This document shows positions 46,943-56,013 of a stretch of DNA of 64,000 nucleotides, one piece after another (the stretch's first letter is position 1; the number at the start of each line of letters is the position of its first letter). A program made the position numbers and the translations under genes. The notes beneath the pieces were generated by a model. It was not told the origin of the DNA, ran no database searches, and saw only the letters and a list, made by a program, of their open reading frames with translations. Origin of the DNA: CAWJMN01 sp963844055 (GTDB lineage Bacteria > Planctomycetota > Planctomycetia > Pirellulales > Pirellulaceae); assembly GCA_963844055.1 (NCBI GenBank), contig CAWJMN010000002.1, forward strand, positions 744,001 to 808,000. The letters run 5' to 3'.

Positions 46943-47356
46943 ATGAACTATCTGTATTCGCTACTGCCCGAATCCGTCCGCAACATGAGTCTGATCGAGA
47001 TGGTCTTCCTCGCATCCTATCTCGTGATGGCGGTTTGGGGCGCTGCCGTCATGGCCAGCGGCTATTTGTATATCACCAATGAATACATCGTTCGCGATTT
47101 GAAGGCACGATTATTATCGCTGCTGTTGCTCATCCCAATTCCGCTTTCCATGCTCCTCAAAACCATTGCGAAGTCGGCCATGGACAAACAGGCCTTCGCC
47201 AGTTCCTGGTTCATGTATGACATGTGCACCATCGCGATTTGCGGCATGACGTTTTTGGGACTTGGCATGTTCCTGGCGCCGCCCGATAGTGGCGCGCCAC
47301 AAATGTCATCCAAAGGCGAGAAACGAACGGCCGCTCAAAAGCGTGGCAAGAAGTAG
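46943..47356 (+). CDS. small multi-spanning membrane protein, unknown function
   Basis: A 137-residue protein with three hydrophobic segments (near residues 20-45, 58-78 and 95-118) and a Lys/Arg-rich tail (KGEKRTAAQKRGKK). Not recognised as a family. ATG 46943 has AGGAAA eight bases upstream, so the start is well supported. It is convergent with the HEAT-repeat gene. It has no clear operon partner. Confidence 0.65.
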   Translation: MNYLYSLLPESVRNMSLIEMVFLASYLVMAVWGAAVMASGYLYITNEYIVRDLKARLLSLLLLIPIPLSMLLKTIAKSAMDKQAFASSWFMYDMCTIAICGMTFLGLGMFLAPPDSGAPQMSSKGEKRTAAQKRGKK

Positions 47357-47391
47357 GTCGGCCATTTTATCTGGACGACCTTCGCAGAACC

Positions 47392-47420
47392 AATGATGTC
47401 AGCTAGTCGGCTACATCATT
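47392..47420. terminator. hairpin between convergent genes
   Basis: Stem AATGATGT/ACATCATT with a 13-base loop; overlaps the stop of the HEAT-repeat gene. Confidence 0.45.
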
Positions 47421-48241
47421 TCGACAGCCTTGGAAACTTTCGCTGAGCGGTGCCTAAAACGCATGATTGTGCGCTCGGCTTCCATACGAACCTTCGGATG
47501 CTGATCCGACTTCAAGCTAATCAGCATGGCATGAAGTCCATCGGTTGGCTCACTCATCGTGCCAATCGTCTCGACCGCAGCAGCTCGCACTTCGCCGCTA
47601 TGATCCTGAAGTAACAAATGCAACTTCTCATGCAGTACAGGATCGCGAAGATTCATAAAGCTAATGGCCCGTGCGGCCGTTTGCCGAACATAAGCCGACG
47701 AATCGGTTAAACAAACATCGACAACAGGCTGTGCCTGTTTAGGCTCTACGCCGACGCGGCACATCGCCATGATAGAGCTGGCTCGCACTTGATAATCGAC
47801 ATCCGCAGCGGATTCGATCAAAGCAGGACCTGCACACTGGGCGGGTTCGCCAATATATCCCAGTGCCCAAACCGATTCTAATCGCTCCTTGGTTTGCTCA
47901 CTCTTCAAACTTGTCAGCAGCACAGGAACAGCACGCGGGCCGAGTTCTTCCAAACAATCAAAAGCGGCCAAGCGAACCGAATGCTCTTCGTCCGAAAGAC
48001 AGTTACGCACCCAGCAGATTCCTGGGTTGCCAAAGTTGCTTAAGAACTGCAACAGGTATTCGCGTCCCACGGGTGTACCGTAAGCAGTTCGCACCGACCA
48101 AAAGATCGTCACGATTGCAACGAAAGTTTGCAGTCGCTTTCCCCAGTGGCCTCGCCACCAAGACAACATGCGCTGCGAGACAGGCTTAGAAGCCGTCACT
48201 CCGTCACGTTCCGACGCAAGAGCAACAATACTATCAGCCAT
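47411..48241 (-). CDS. HEAT-repeat membrane-anchored protein
   Basis: One N-terminal hydrophobic segment (FVAIVTIFWSVRTAYG) follows a basic cytoplasmic stretch, then about five HEAT/PBS-lyase-like helical repeats (for example SVRLAAFDCLEELGPRAVPV and GEVRAAAVETIGTMSE). Such repeats form a protein-binding solenoid, here probably on the outer face of the inner membrane. The binding partner is unknown. ATG 48241 has TAGGAG eight bases upstream. 276 residues. Confidence 0.78.
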   Translation of the reverse strand: MADSIVALASERDGVTASKPVSQRMLSWWRGHWGKRLQTFVAIVTIFWSVRTAYGTPVGREYLLQFLSNFGNPGICWVRNCLSDEEHSVRLAAFDCLEELGPRAVPVLLTSLKSEQTKERLESVWALGYIGEPAQCAGPALIESAADVDYQVRASSIMAMCRVGVEPKQAQPVVDVCLTDSSAYVRQTAARAISFMNLRDPVLHEKLHLLLQDHSGEVRAAAVETIGTMSEPTDGLHAMLISLKSDQHPKVRMEAERTIMRFRHRSAKVSKAVEMM

Positions 48242-48599
48242 TGCAAGCACTCCTACCGCCAGCCAAGTTCAACCACTAACAGGTGAAGGCTAGAAGCCAA
48301 GTCGTTACACAGCGAGAGGCAGAAAAACCGTTTTTTAGAAGAGAGCCTCGCCTGCGAAACCAACTTTGGCGACCAAGGACCGCTTTAAACTAACGCAGTC
48401 CCTTCAAGAATTGCAAACGCAAACTTTCACCCTTCGTACTCATTAAGCCTATGTAACAAACACGGTTCCGGCTGGCTGCAGATAGCCAAGGGCAGAGAAG
48501 GCTCCCGCAACGGGGAACAAACGGAAACCGAGAATCCCTCGCTCTATCCCCAAGGGTTTGAGCGAGGCCTCAGAATTTTATGGCAAATCCTGGAAGAAT
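48242..48599. other. intergenic, no gene recognised
   Basis: 358 bases upstream of the HEAT-repeat gene and downstream of the frameshifted hypothetical gene. Likely promoter region; no other signal. Confidence 0.35.
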
Positions 48600-48975
48600 C
48601 TAAGCTTCTTTGTCCAGGGCGGAAGGGACCGAGTCTTCCGGCAAGGGAAGCGGCGCAACGGCCGACTGCCGTGATCCACGCCATAAAGAATCCCAAGCGG
48701 CGGGAACCCTCATCGGCGGCAACGGCGGAAGCGATGGCATTTCCGCCTGGCCAGAAGGTGGCGCTGATTCGCTCGGCAACCAGTTCCAAAGGCTCGATGC
48801 TTGCTCTGCGGGAATCGGTTGCCCCGCAAGAGGCTCCAGAGGTTTGGCCCAGATCGATGCGGTTGCCGATTCCGATGGCGATGTCCGGTCGTCGACCGGC
48901 TTCGTCGAGCTCAGCAATCGTCCCAGCCGCCAGGCCAAGACCTACCCAGGAAAATACGGCACGCAATCGACTCAT
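48600..48975 (-). pseudogene. secreted Pro/Ser-rich hypothetical protein, apparently frameshifted
   Basis: Two overlapping minus-strand frames make sense together. The first, from ATG 48975, encodes a signal-like start (MSRLRAVFSWVGLGLAAGT). The second, open from about 48938 to the TAG at 48600-48602, encodes a hydrophilic Pro/Ser-rich secreted-type segment (SPSESATASIWAKPLEPLAG onward). Skipping one base near 48915-48930 would join them into a protein of about 125 residues. The unshifted first frame runs on to 48544 but loses protein-like composition. No family is recognised. The same first frame also extends upstream to ATG 49152. Confidence 0.35.
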
Positions 48976-49291
48976 GGAAAAGCTCACGGTGATTAGATCA
49001 AGCCGGGCCGCGCGTTGGAAAATGCCTTCCGCCAAGAAGGGACGCCACGGCGGGCTCAATAAAGCTGACCGCAAACCTAGGCCATACTTTGCAGGCGGAT
49101 GGCCGAGCATCCAGAAAACCAGCCCTCCAATCGCCACAACCGCTACATCCATCCCGGCGCATTCTTCGCCCAGCGTGGCCGCGACTTACACGTTTCCGCT
49201 TCAAGGATTTGCAACCTACGTTTGTAAGACGAATTCCTGGCCGACGTGGCTTGGAACCGGCGATGGGAAGAACCTCTGTTGGCTCCGCACG

Positions 49292-49648
49292 ATGAAGATC
49301 AGCCTGACCTCCAAAACTCGCAGTGGCTTTTCAATTTTGGACCTACTCGCCGCCATCACGGTGCTGGGCGTCGTCGTGATCGTGATCATTCCCAAGGTGG
49401 CAGACTCTACCAGCCCTGATAGCTCGTTCACCTCTCGTGTCGCCTCGGATTTAAAAATTGCCGACAAGCGGTACAAGGCGGCCATCAATGCGGCCGTAGA
49501 ACGCTGGTACATCGAGCAAAGCAACTGGCCTGCCGATGACCTAAGCGATATTGGGCAAAACAAGCGGCACTTTCCGCATGGCATCCCCGTAAGCCCAATC
49601 ACCCACGCTCCTTACAAGCTTGATCCAGCGTCCCATCGGACCGAGTAA
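49292..49648 (+). CDS. type IV pilin-like / pseudopilin protein
   Basis: A 118-residue protein with a class III prepilin signal: the short basic leader MKISLTSKTRSG is followed by FSILDLLAAITVLGVVVIVIIP, in which cleavage after Gly would leave Phe1 and the family Glu5 is replaced by Asp5. A small soluble domain follows. It would be inserted by a prepilin peptidase and join a type II secretion or pilus-like fibre. No other pilus gene is near, and such lone pseudopilins are frequent in planctomycetes. The ribosome site is weak. Confidence 0.7.
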   Translation: MKISLTSKTRSGFSILDLLAAITVLGVVVIVIIPKVADSTSPDSSFTSRVASDLKIADKRYKAAINAAVERWYIEQSNWPADDLSDIGQNKRHFPHGIPVSPITHAPYKLDPASHRTE

Positions 49649-49705
49649 TTCTCGCGGATCGTACTCTATCCCCTTGCTGCAGTTCGGCGGCAATAGCAAG
49701 AAACG

Positions 49706-49748
49706 AAAAAACCACTCGAAGCGTTTGCGTGCTGTCGAGTGGTTTTTT
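49706..49748. terminator. bidirectional intrinsic terminator
   Basis: A 14-bp perfect stem AAAAAACCACTCGA/TCGAGTGGTTTTTT with T runs on both strands, between the pseudopilin gene and the convergent DUF3467 gene. Confidence 0.9.
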
Positions 49749-49786
49749 GAGATCGTTTGACTAAGCAGCGGTTAACCCGCGTTTGC

Positions 49787-50149
49787 TTAGCGTTGACCTT
49801 GTGGCTTCAAACGCTTTTGGATATCGGTTTCCAAAACGCCGAATACAGATTCGTGACGTTGTACCGACAGCGAGAGTGCATGCAGCAAACGCTTGGCGGT
49901 GAAGTAGTTCACGATCGTGCGCTGAGTTACAGCAATCGGCTTGGTAGGAACGCCAACAGGTTGTGGATTGAGGCCGAAGTCTACAATCAGTTCTTCTGGC
50001 GTGCCGGTAACGCGGCAAAAGTTCGCATAGACAGGAGCAACATGCGAATCATCAACTTCTAATTGAAACGATTGCTGTGCTGCGGCGGCCTTGGGCTCTT
50101 CTGCGTGAGTTTCAGCGGGGGACTCTACGGGGGATTCGGACTTCGACAT
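49787..50149 (-). CDS. DUF3467 family protein
   Basis: A 120-residue cytoplasmic protein. An acidic Glu/Pro/Ala-rich head of about 30 residues precedes the DUF3467 domain, seen in VYANFCRVTGTPEELIVDFG and the later VNYFTAKRLLHALSLSVQRHE. The function of the family is unknown. ATG 50149 has AGGAG nine bases upstream. It is the last gene of the minus-strand run that includes the M50/HlyD cluster, 157 bases after the M50 gene, and ends at a strong terminator. Whether it belongs to that system is uncertain. Confidence 0.85.
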   Translation of the reverse strand: MSKSESPVESPAETHAEEPKAAAAQQSFQLEVDDSHVAPVYANFCRVTGTPEELIVDFGLNPQPVGVPTKPIAVTQRTIVNYFTAKRLLHALSLSVQRHESVFGVLETDIQKRLKPQGQR

Positions 50150-50306
50150 TCTACAGTTCTCCTGTCGTCTGCCAGGACGACGCACAAAAGGTAAATGCAA
50201 CAGGCCACGGCTTGCCGAAACCTGCTACGAAACTGAAAACCAAGGAGTTCGGCAACAACTGCCGATACTCTAAACATATGTCACATACGGCGGGGGTTAA
50301 TCACCT

Positions 50307-52547
50307 TTACAGGTCAAAATGGAAGGTTTTTGCGACGTAACGCGCGACACGAGCGAACAATGTCTGCCAATCGGTATAGACCCTCGCTTGCCCTTGAAGA
50401 CCAATCGGAACGCTGCCAGCAGCGGCGCCGATTGGAGCAATGGCGGGATAGGTTGTACTAAGCGGACGCAGCATGCCTGACTTATCGGTAACGGTATCCA
50501 AGCGACCGCCGGCCTTGGTCGAAAGCGTTGGGTTTGCCACGTCGAGCTGCTTACCAGCCATCAGCGTGATCTTGCTCTTGTACGAGTTACCCGTCTTGGA
50601 ATCGAACAACAACTTTACCGCTTGGCCTTCACGGACCAAGCTGTAATAGGTTTGATCGATCAGCAACATCGCTTCGAGATCTTCAGGATCACCGACCAAG
50701 CAGATTGGATCGGTAGGCTCTAGCTGAGCGCCGATATTCTTGGTGCTAAAAGGTGAGCCTGTCCAAGTCGGCAGACGTCCATCTCCCTTGTTTTGTGCAG
50801 GAGCGGCACGATGTGGCAGCGCCAACACCACGCCGTCGCAAGGAGCACGCACCGTCAGACGATCAAACTCTGCTTGCTTTTCCGCCAGCAGTTCTTTGGC
50901 CGTGATCAGGATCTTTTCTTGAGGCTCAATCTGTTTAATCGCTTCGGAATCGAAGAACTGCGAACGAAGCAAGTTACGCAGAACGATTTCGGCTTCGTTG
51001 ACACGACCTTCTGCTTCTTCCAGTTGATCTTCCAACTGAAGATTATGCAGGACCAGCAAAACATCGCCAGCCTTCACACGGTCGCCCGGCTTGGCTTTGA
51101 TTTCACGGATTTGTCCGACGACATTCGCTACCACTTGCTGCGCCTTGTGTCCTTTGACTTCAAAGACACATTTGACGGAGTGTGGGAGTGGAACCAGGAA
51201 GAACAGCGCCAGTACCACGGCCACCGAACTTAGCGTGATTGTGACACGTTGGCTTTTCACCTTGTTCATCCTCCCCGGCGTGTAGAAAAACTTTCCAAGC
51301 TCCCAAAGCGGCTGTATTACAAGCCCTACTAACCCCGACAGTGCCATCACCTGACCAATGATCTTTAGCCCATAAGGCTCAAACACTTTGTTGAGAAAGA
51401 ACATGATCGAGAACACCACTACCCATCGATAAATCACGGCCGCGATCGTGAAGACCGCAAACGGCCACTTGTTTCCCTGAGGGAGAAACGGATTTTCTGG
51501 CTGTTCAATCCCCAAGCAGTATTCAAGAAGAACGCGTCTGGTGATCTCGGTCGACTTTTGGCGAAGGTTGGGAATCTCCAACAGATCCATCAGGATGTAG
51601 TAACCGTCAAAGCGAAGCAGTGGGTTACCGTTGAAGATCACCGTGCTCACCGAGCAGATGAACATGATGCTAAGGCTGATGTGGTTCAAAAGCCCAGGCT
51701 CACTAAACCACCAGACAAACGTCGCGCAAGACGCCAGGAAAAGTTCGACATACATTCCCGCTGCACCGATGGCGGCGCGATGCCACTTGTTGGGCAACAT
51801 CCACGAGTCGGAAACATTGCAATAAAGTGCCGGCGTAAACACCAGCATCATCGCGCCAAGCTCGTGACACTCGCCACCAAAGTGTTTGCAAGATAGGCCG
51901 TGGCCAAACTCGTGCAACACTTTGACGACCGCCATCGTAATGGCCAAATAGAACCAGTTACGAGGGCCGAAGAATTCGTGAAAGTTAGGAAGTCTCGACT
52001 GGAAGACGGAAAACTGCACCATCACCAGTGACAGCGCACACAGGCCGAACATCATCACCATGACGACGGTCGGCCAACGGAAGAACCAGCCCGTGTATTT
52101 GTAAAGCCAATTGAGGAAGCGTTCTGGATCAACCCCACGAAAGCGAAGCGCGAACACATTCGACAACTTGCCCATCAGCTCTCGCCAGTTTTTGTCGTTG
52201 GCGCGCTTGACGAGTTGCTTTCCCTGCCCGGCAGCCTCCGAAATCACAAGGCCGCTGCGATGCAACATGCCGACGAACTGCAAAAGGTCCGAGTAAGTGA
52301 TCTTCTGCGGAGCGAACTGCTGTTCAAACTGCTCTTTGATTTCTTCGAGGCTTGTGCGGCCATCGAGCATCCCGAGGATCGCGTATTCCTCTTCGTGAAA
52401 TCGGAAGTAATTCAGCCCGACCGGCTCCTTCACCACCCAAAACGTACGCCCATGGTAGCGGTGACGGCGTGCCGAGAGGTCCGGCCGCATCCGCAAAAGC
52501 AGCGGCCGTGAGGTGCTGCTAACTAGGCTTTCTGCAAGGGTGACCAT
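50307..52547 (-). CDS. PqqD-like / M50 (site-2) protease / HlyD fusion membrane protein
   Basis: 746 residues in three parts. Residues about 28-105 resemble the PqqD-like winged helix that binds peptide leaders. Residues about 155-440 are an M50 membrane protease with zinc motif HEFGH (212-216) in a hydrophobic helix and the second motif NGNPLLRFDGYY (307-317), where Asp314 would be the third ligand. Residues about 470-735 form a HlyD-type lipoyl/hairpin adaptor (KAKPGDRVKAGDVLLVLHNL). Several membrane helices surround the protease. This layout suggests recognition, cleavage and export of a peptide or protein. It sits directly downstream of two HlyD-type genes with gaps of 69 bases and more. 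Confidence 0.85.
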   Translation of the reverse strand: MVTLAESLVSSTSRPLLLRMRPDLSARRHRYHGRTFWVVKEPVGLNYFRFHEEEYAILGMLDGRTSLEEIKEQFEQQFAPQKITYSDLLQFVGMLHRSGLVISEAAGQGKQLVKRANDKNWRELMGKLSNVFALRFRGVDPERFLNWLYKYTGWFFRWPTVVMVMMFGLCALSLVMVQFSVFQSRLPNFHEFFGPRNWFYLAITMAVVKVLHEFGHGLSCKHFGGECHELGAMMLVFTPALYCNVSDSWMLPNKWHRAAIGAAGMYVELFLASCATFVWWFSEPGLLNHISLSIMFICSVSTVIFNGNPLLRFDGYYILMDLLEIPNLRQKSTEITRRVLLEYCLGIEQPENPFLPQGNKWPFAVFTIAAVIYRWVVVFSIMFFLNKVFEPYGLKIIGQVMALSGLVGLVIQPLWELGKFFYTPGRMNKVKSQRVTITLSSVAVVLALFFLVPLPHSVKCVFEVKGHKAQQVVANVVGQIREIKAKPGDRVKAGDVLLVLHNLQLEDQLEEAEGRVNEAEIVLRNLLRSQFFDSEAIKQIEPQEKILITAKELLAEKQAEFDRLTVRAPCDGVVLALPHRAAPAQNKGDGRLPTWTGSPFSTKNIGAQLEPTDPICLVGDPEDLEAMLLIDQTYYSLVREGQAVKLLFDSKTGNSYKSKITLMAGKQLDVANPTLSTKAGGRLDTVTDKSGMLRPLSTTYPAIAPIGAAAGSVPIGLQGQARVYTDWQTLFARVARYVAKTFHFDL

Positions 52548-52616
52548 AACGAGTAAGATCCGCTAAGGAGCGATGACGAAGTTCAAACGGTGAAATAGGG
52601 GGCGGAAGGGAATCGA

Positions 52617-53657
52617 CTATTTGCTTTTGGCCGTGCTGTTGGCAGCGGTCGTGCTGGCACCACTCACAGTAATAATCATCTTGGCTGGCGAACCTGGCTG
52701 AATGAGCCATTCACCATTCTCTTGCGTGTTTTCCACTTCGGTGAAGATTCGGAAGCGGCGATAGTCACGCGTTCCTTCGAGCACGGGGCTAACGAAGTCG
52801 ATCTTCCCCTTCACGGTATGAGTGCGATTATCTTGACCAGCCAGTTGCACATGCACTTCAACAACGCAGCCCTTGAGCTCGCCAGGGGAAGTGATCTTGG
52901 CATCGGCAAAACCTTCTACGCGAACCTTGTCCATCCGCATGAGCTGCATGACAGGCTCTTCTGGACGAACCCATTCGTTGACCTTCTTGTAAATCTTGAC
53001 CACCTTGCCGGCCGCATTGGACTTGATGCGACGACGATCAAGTTCATTGTTGGCAGCTTGAACCTGAGCCTCTTTCACCTTTTGTGTGGCTTGATTGGCG
53101 AGATTCTCCGTCGTGGCAACATCGACTTGCTTTTTGGCACGTTCCCATTCGAAGTACTTCTTCTCGAGCTCAAGGCGAGAGACAGCGCCATTGGACTTGT
53201 CAAAGACTTCCTTGGTAGCCAAGTAGTCGTTCTTGGTCACTTCGACGGCGGCCTTGGCCACTTCGATTTGCGCTTTGCTTTCGGCCTGGGTGGTCGCTGC
53301 GAGCAGTTCATTCTCTGCCACGGCAAGCTTGGCCTTCGCGTCCAGATCATAGATCTGGCCGAGCAAGTCGCCAGCAACAACCTCATCCCCTTCCTTCTTA
53401 TTCAGTTCCATAAGCATCCCGGCCTCGCCCACGGAGACGTTGGGATCATCAATGGCTACCACGAGCGCCGATTCCAGCGTGATCGTGGAGGACTTAGGGG
53501 CCTTCTTGCCGGCGGCTTCGGGAGTCGCGGCCTTGGTGGCAGGTGCGCCCTTGGGAGCGGTCGTCGAAGGTGGTTGTGCAATGGCCGTAGTAGCCATCGC
53601 CAAACAACCTGCGGCCAGAAGTCGTACCGTGTACTGCTGCTTAGAAGTCCGATTCAC
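52617..53657 (-). CDS. secreted HlyD-family adaptor protein
   Basis: A signal peptide (about the first 28 residues, ending near TAIAQ) and an Ala/Pro/Lys-rich linker precede a split lipoyl domain (GMLMELNKKEGDEVVAGDLLG), a long alpha-hairpin rich in Ala/Glu/Lys, and the return strand plus beta-barrel (KVVKIYKKVNEWVRPEEPVM). This is the fold of periplasmic adaptors. There is no inner-membrane anchor, so it is likely periplasmic. The best start is GTG 53657 with GAGG upstream, giving 346 residues; the frame to 53717 lacks a site. It lies between the GAF/HlyD and M50/HlyD genes. Confidence 0.82.
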   Translation of the reverse strand: MNRTSKQQYTVRLLAAGCLAMATTAIAQPPSTTAPKGAPATKAATPEAAGKKAPKSSTITLESALVVAIDDPNVSVGEAGMLMELNKKEGDEVVAGDLLGQIYDLDAKAKLAVAENELLAATTQAESKAQIEVAKAAVEVTKNDYLATKEVFDKSNGAVSRLELEKKYFEWERAKKQVDVATTENLANQATQKVKEAQVQAANNELDRRRIKSNAAGKVVKIYKKVNEWVRPEEPVMQLMRMDKVRVEGFADAKITSPGELKGCVVEVHVQLAGQDNRTHTVKGKIDFVSPVLEGTRDYRRFRIFTEVENTQENGEWLIQPGSPAKMIITVSGASTTAANSTAKSK

Positions 53658-53760
53658 ATTCGCCTCACATCGCTTGGGGCACAAAATTTTCAAATGATTT
53701 ATTGACGGTTGGAGCAAGGATCACATCAGGTGATCGCATTCACCCCAGGTAACAATCGGT

Positions 53761-54867
53761 TTAGAACAAAACGTTGGCTTGGACCCATTCCCATGCTTCA
53801 TGCAAGACGGAATATCCCAGGGGAGCCCAGCCACAGCGGACGTCGGCTTTGACAGTCGTACCTGGCTTTGGCATGGTGATCATCTCACCCTCATTGAGGT
53901 GAACCTTCACACGGACCATCGTCCCTTGTTCATCATGCATTTCGGCAGCTCCACCAATTTCCGCCACGACGCCGTGGTAGCTCTTGCCCGGTTCGGTCAT
54001 CAGGATGAAGTCGACCGTAAGGGGCTTGTTTTGCTTGTTCATCTTGGCTTGGTAGCTTCGCAAGTGTTCGATGCGACGCTCTGGCATGTACAGTTCCACT
54101 TCCCAAGGCGAATCCTTCTTGGCCAAGGTCAGTAAGACGCTGCCACGGCTAACAGGACGACTTGCGAGTGTTCCTTCAGGGTCCCAAGTAATCACTTGGC
54201 CATCAAATGGGCTGGCCACCTTGAGGCGAGCTGCTCGCTTTTCGAGATTGTCCAGGCGATCGGTTAAGGTCGCCATCCGTTGACGGAGTTGTTCTTGCTT
54301 GGAAACCAGGGTGGCCCGGTCTTGTTCGGTCAATTGTGCATTGGGCTTAGTCAATTGATTGGTGACCGCGCTGTATTCCGAACTGGCGTTTTCCATTTGG
54401 CCGGTGATTTCGGTCAGGGCTTGCTTCAGCTCGTCGCTTTCTAGCTCTACCAAAACGGTGCCCGCGGTGACGTCTTGCTGGGTCGATACATGGACCTTCG
54501 TCACGCGGCTATCTTCCGGAACGAAGACATCTTGCTTGTCGATGGGTTCCAGTGTTCCCTTAGCACGCATATCAAATGGCCAAGGAACGATGAGTAGCGC
54601 GAGAATCGCGACCAACACACCACCACCAATCATCAGCGTACGCGGCAAGTTGTGCGCTTCCACGACCCAGCGGCTTTTGCCGATGGCTCGCCAAACGGGC
54701 ATCAAGAACAAGCGGTTGTATTCAACCGCATTGGCCAAGGCACGCGACGAATGTTCGTAGACCATTTCCAAACGGGGCGTGAGAATCTCGCGGGGGATTT
54801 CACTTTCAATCTGTTCAATGACCAGCGCCGAGGATCTCTCCTTGCGATTGGTCTTTGCCTTCGGCAT
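53761..54867 (-). CDS. HlyD-family adaptor with N-terminal GAF remnant (second half of a frameshifted GAF-HlyD protein)
   Basis: One membrane helix (LMIGGGVLVAILALLIVPWPF) is followed by lipoyl, hairpin and beta-barrel domains of a HlyD adaptor. The roughly 60 residues before the helix (SALVIEQIESEIPREILTPR onward, then SSRALANAVEYNRLFLMPVW) are the last strand and helix of a GAF domain. The rest of that domain is in the preceding frame (54815-55825). A one-base skip near 54829-54834 joins them. ATG 54867 is the first ATG in this frame, inside the overlap. It is probably one inner-membrane protein of about 687 residues. Confidence 0.8.
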   Translation of the reverse strand: MPKAKTNRKERSSALVIEQIESEIPREILTPRLEMVYEHSSRALANAVEYNRLFLMPVWRAIGKSRWVVEAHNLPRTLMIGGGVLVAILALLIVPWPFDMRAKGTLEPIDKQDVFVPEDSRVTKVHVSTQQDVTAGTVLVELESDELKQALTEITGQMENASSEYSAVTNQLTKPNAQLTEQDRATLVSKQEQLRQRMATLTDRLDNLEKRAARLKVASPFDGQVITWDPEGTLASRPVSRGSVLLTLAKKDSPWEVELYMPERRIEHLRSYQAKMNKQNKPLTVDFILMTEPGKSYHGVVAEIGGAAEMHDEQGTMVRVKVHLNEGEMITMPKPGTTVKADVRCGWAPLGYSVLHEAWEWVQANVLF

Positions 54868-55825
54868 CGCCCGTGGTTTCTGGCCCCGCACCCGCAAGTG
54901 GGCGACGAAGTGGAATCACGGCAAGTGACTTAGTGTAGGAGCTATCGACGTATTCTTCGATCGCTTCTTCAATTTGCGGCGGCATGTCCTCGGTTGAACC
55001 GAGATACCACAGGGGCTCTCCCGTGGCGATCACGCGGGTGGCCAATTTCCCCAGAAGCGTGACCACATTGGAGCGATTGTCGAGCGTGTCTTGTCCGCTG
55101 ACGGCGTCAATCAAATAGTTAGGGCCATGCTTGACGGCCAAGCTAACGCGATCGCAACCCATCAGCTTGCGGCCATCGTTAACGATGGTGTAGGCCGTCT
55201 CGCGAATGTCGAGCGACTCATGAACCGAGCGAGAGAATTGGTCGGCCTGCGCCGAAAGGGAGTGGCGATCGGTGAATTGACGAAGCTTGCGATTCTTGAA
55301 CCACTCGGCAGAGAGTTCGCACATCTGCATCAGGAACCGCAAGTAGCCGCGCTGCGTGGCGGGCTGCGTATCGGCACGCTGGAAGATTTCGATCAAACCT
55401 TCTACAGCGCCATCATGCCCCAGCGGAGCGATGACGAGCAATTGACGAGTGGGGTTGCCCCCCATCCGTTCATCGCCGGCACCGGACATCGGTGGGATCA
55501 ACTGTGGCTGCTTGCTGGCAACAATAAAGTCGAGCAAGCGAGAATGCTTGTCTGCTTCTTCGGAGTCTTTTTCCAGCAGGTTGGGACTGAGATTCACTTG
55601 GTAAGAAAGTTGAGGGCGGTTTCCTTCCCCCAAAATCCAAATCGCACCGCCCACGGCCGCCAAAGCCTGAATCACACGTTGCAAAAATGCAGCATGGTAT
55701 TCTTCTGGCGACATGTCGCTCTTCGAAAGTTGCGCAATCTCACCAACCAAGCCACGAATCTGCTGTTTGGCTTTATCGATGCTATCGTCTGCGTTCTGGC
55801 TCACGGATTGCGATCCTGTTGACAT
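54815..55825 (-). CDS. GAF-domain protein (first half of a frameshifted GAF-HlyD protein)
   Basis: About 336 residues, no membrane segment. An N-terminal helical region and one GAF-like domain (LAAVGGAIWILGEGNRPQLS onward) are followed by a second GAF domain from about residue 195 (RETAYTIVNDGRKLMGCDRV) to KSLAVIPLRRP. This second domain lacks its last strand and helix. The frame leaves the pattern and stops at TGA 54815-54817. GAF domains bind small ligands or partners in the cytoplasm and could sense the state of the export system. ATG 55825 has GGTAGGTG upstream; the GTG at 55831 is an alternative. Confidence 0.8.
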   Translation of the reverse strand: MSTGSQSVSQNADDSIDKAKQQIRGLVGEIAQLSKSDMSPEEYHAAFLQRVIQALAAVGGAIWILGEGNRPQLSYQVNLSPNLLEKDSEEADKHSRLLDFIVASKQPQLIPPMSGAGDERMGGNPTRQLLVIAPLGHDGAVEGLIEIFQRADTQPATQRGYLRFLMQMCELSAEWFKNRKLRQFTDRHSLSAQADQFSRSVHESLDIRETAYTIVNDGRKLMGCDRVSLAVKHGPNYLIDAVSGQDTLDNRSNVVTLLGKLATRVIATGEPLWYLGSTEDMPPQIEEAIEEYVDSSYTKSLAVIPLRRPLAGAGPETTGDAEGKDQSQGEILGAGH

Positions 55826-56013
55826 AAACACCTACCCAATAACAACTTGCCGCCACATTAATTGTATGTCTTTGACGCGAAAGACGTGCTTTACAAGGCG
55901 AATCCTTGCACTTCACACCTTCGCGGGCCTGAGCATCACTCAAACCACATCTCCTTTAGACGCAATATCCGGGCCAAACTGCGACCTAAAGCAGACTCAC
56001 CTACGTTTACCCA

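Noticed and set aside
48671..49291. Long plus-strand extension in front of the pseudopilin
   Set aside because: The prepilin leader begins at 49292; upstream residues do not resemble a protein and oppose a better minus-strand reading.
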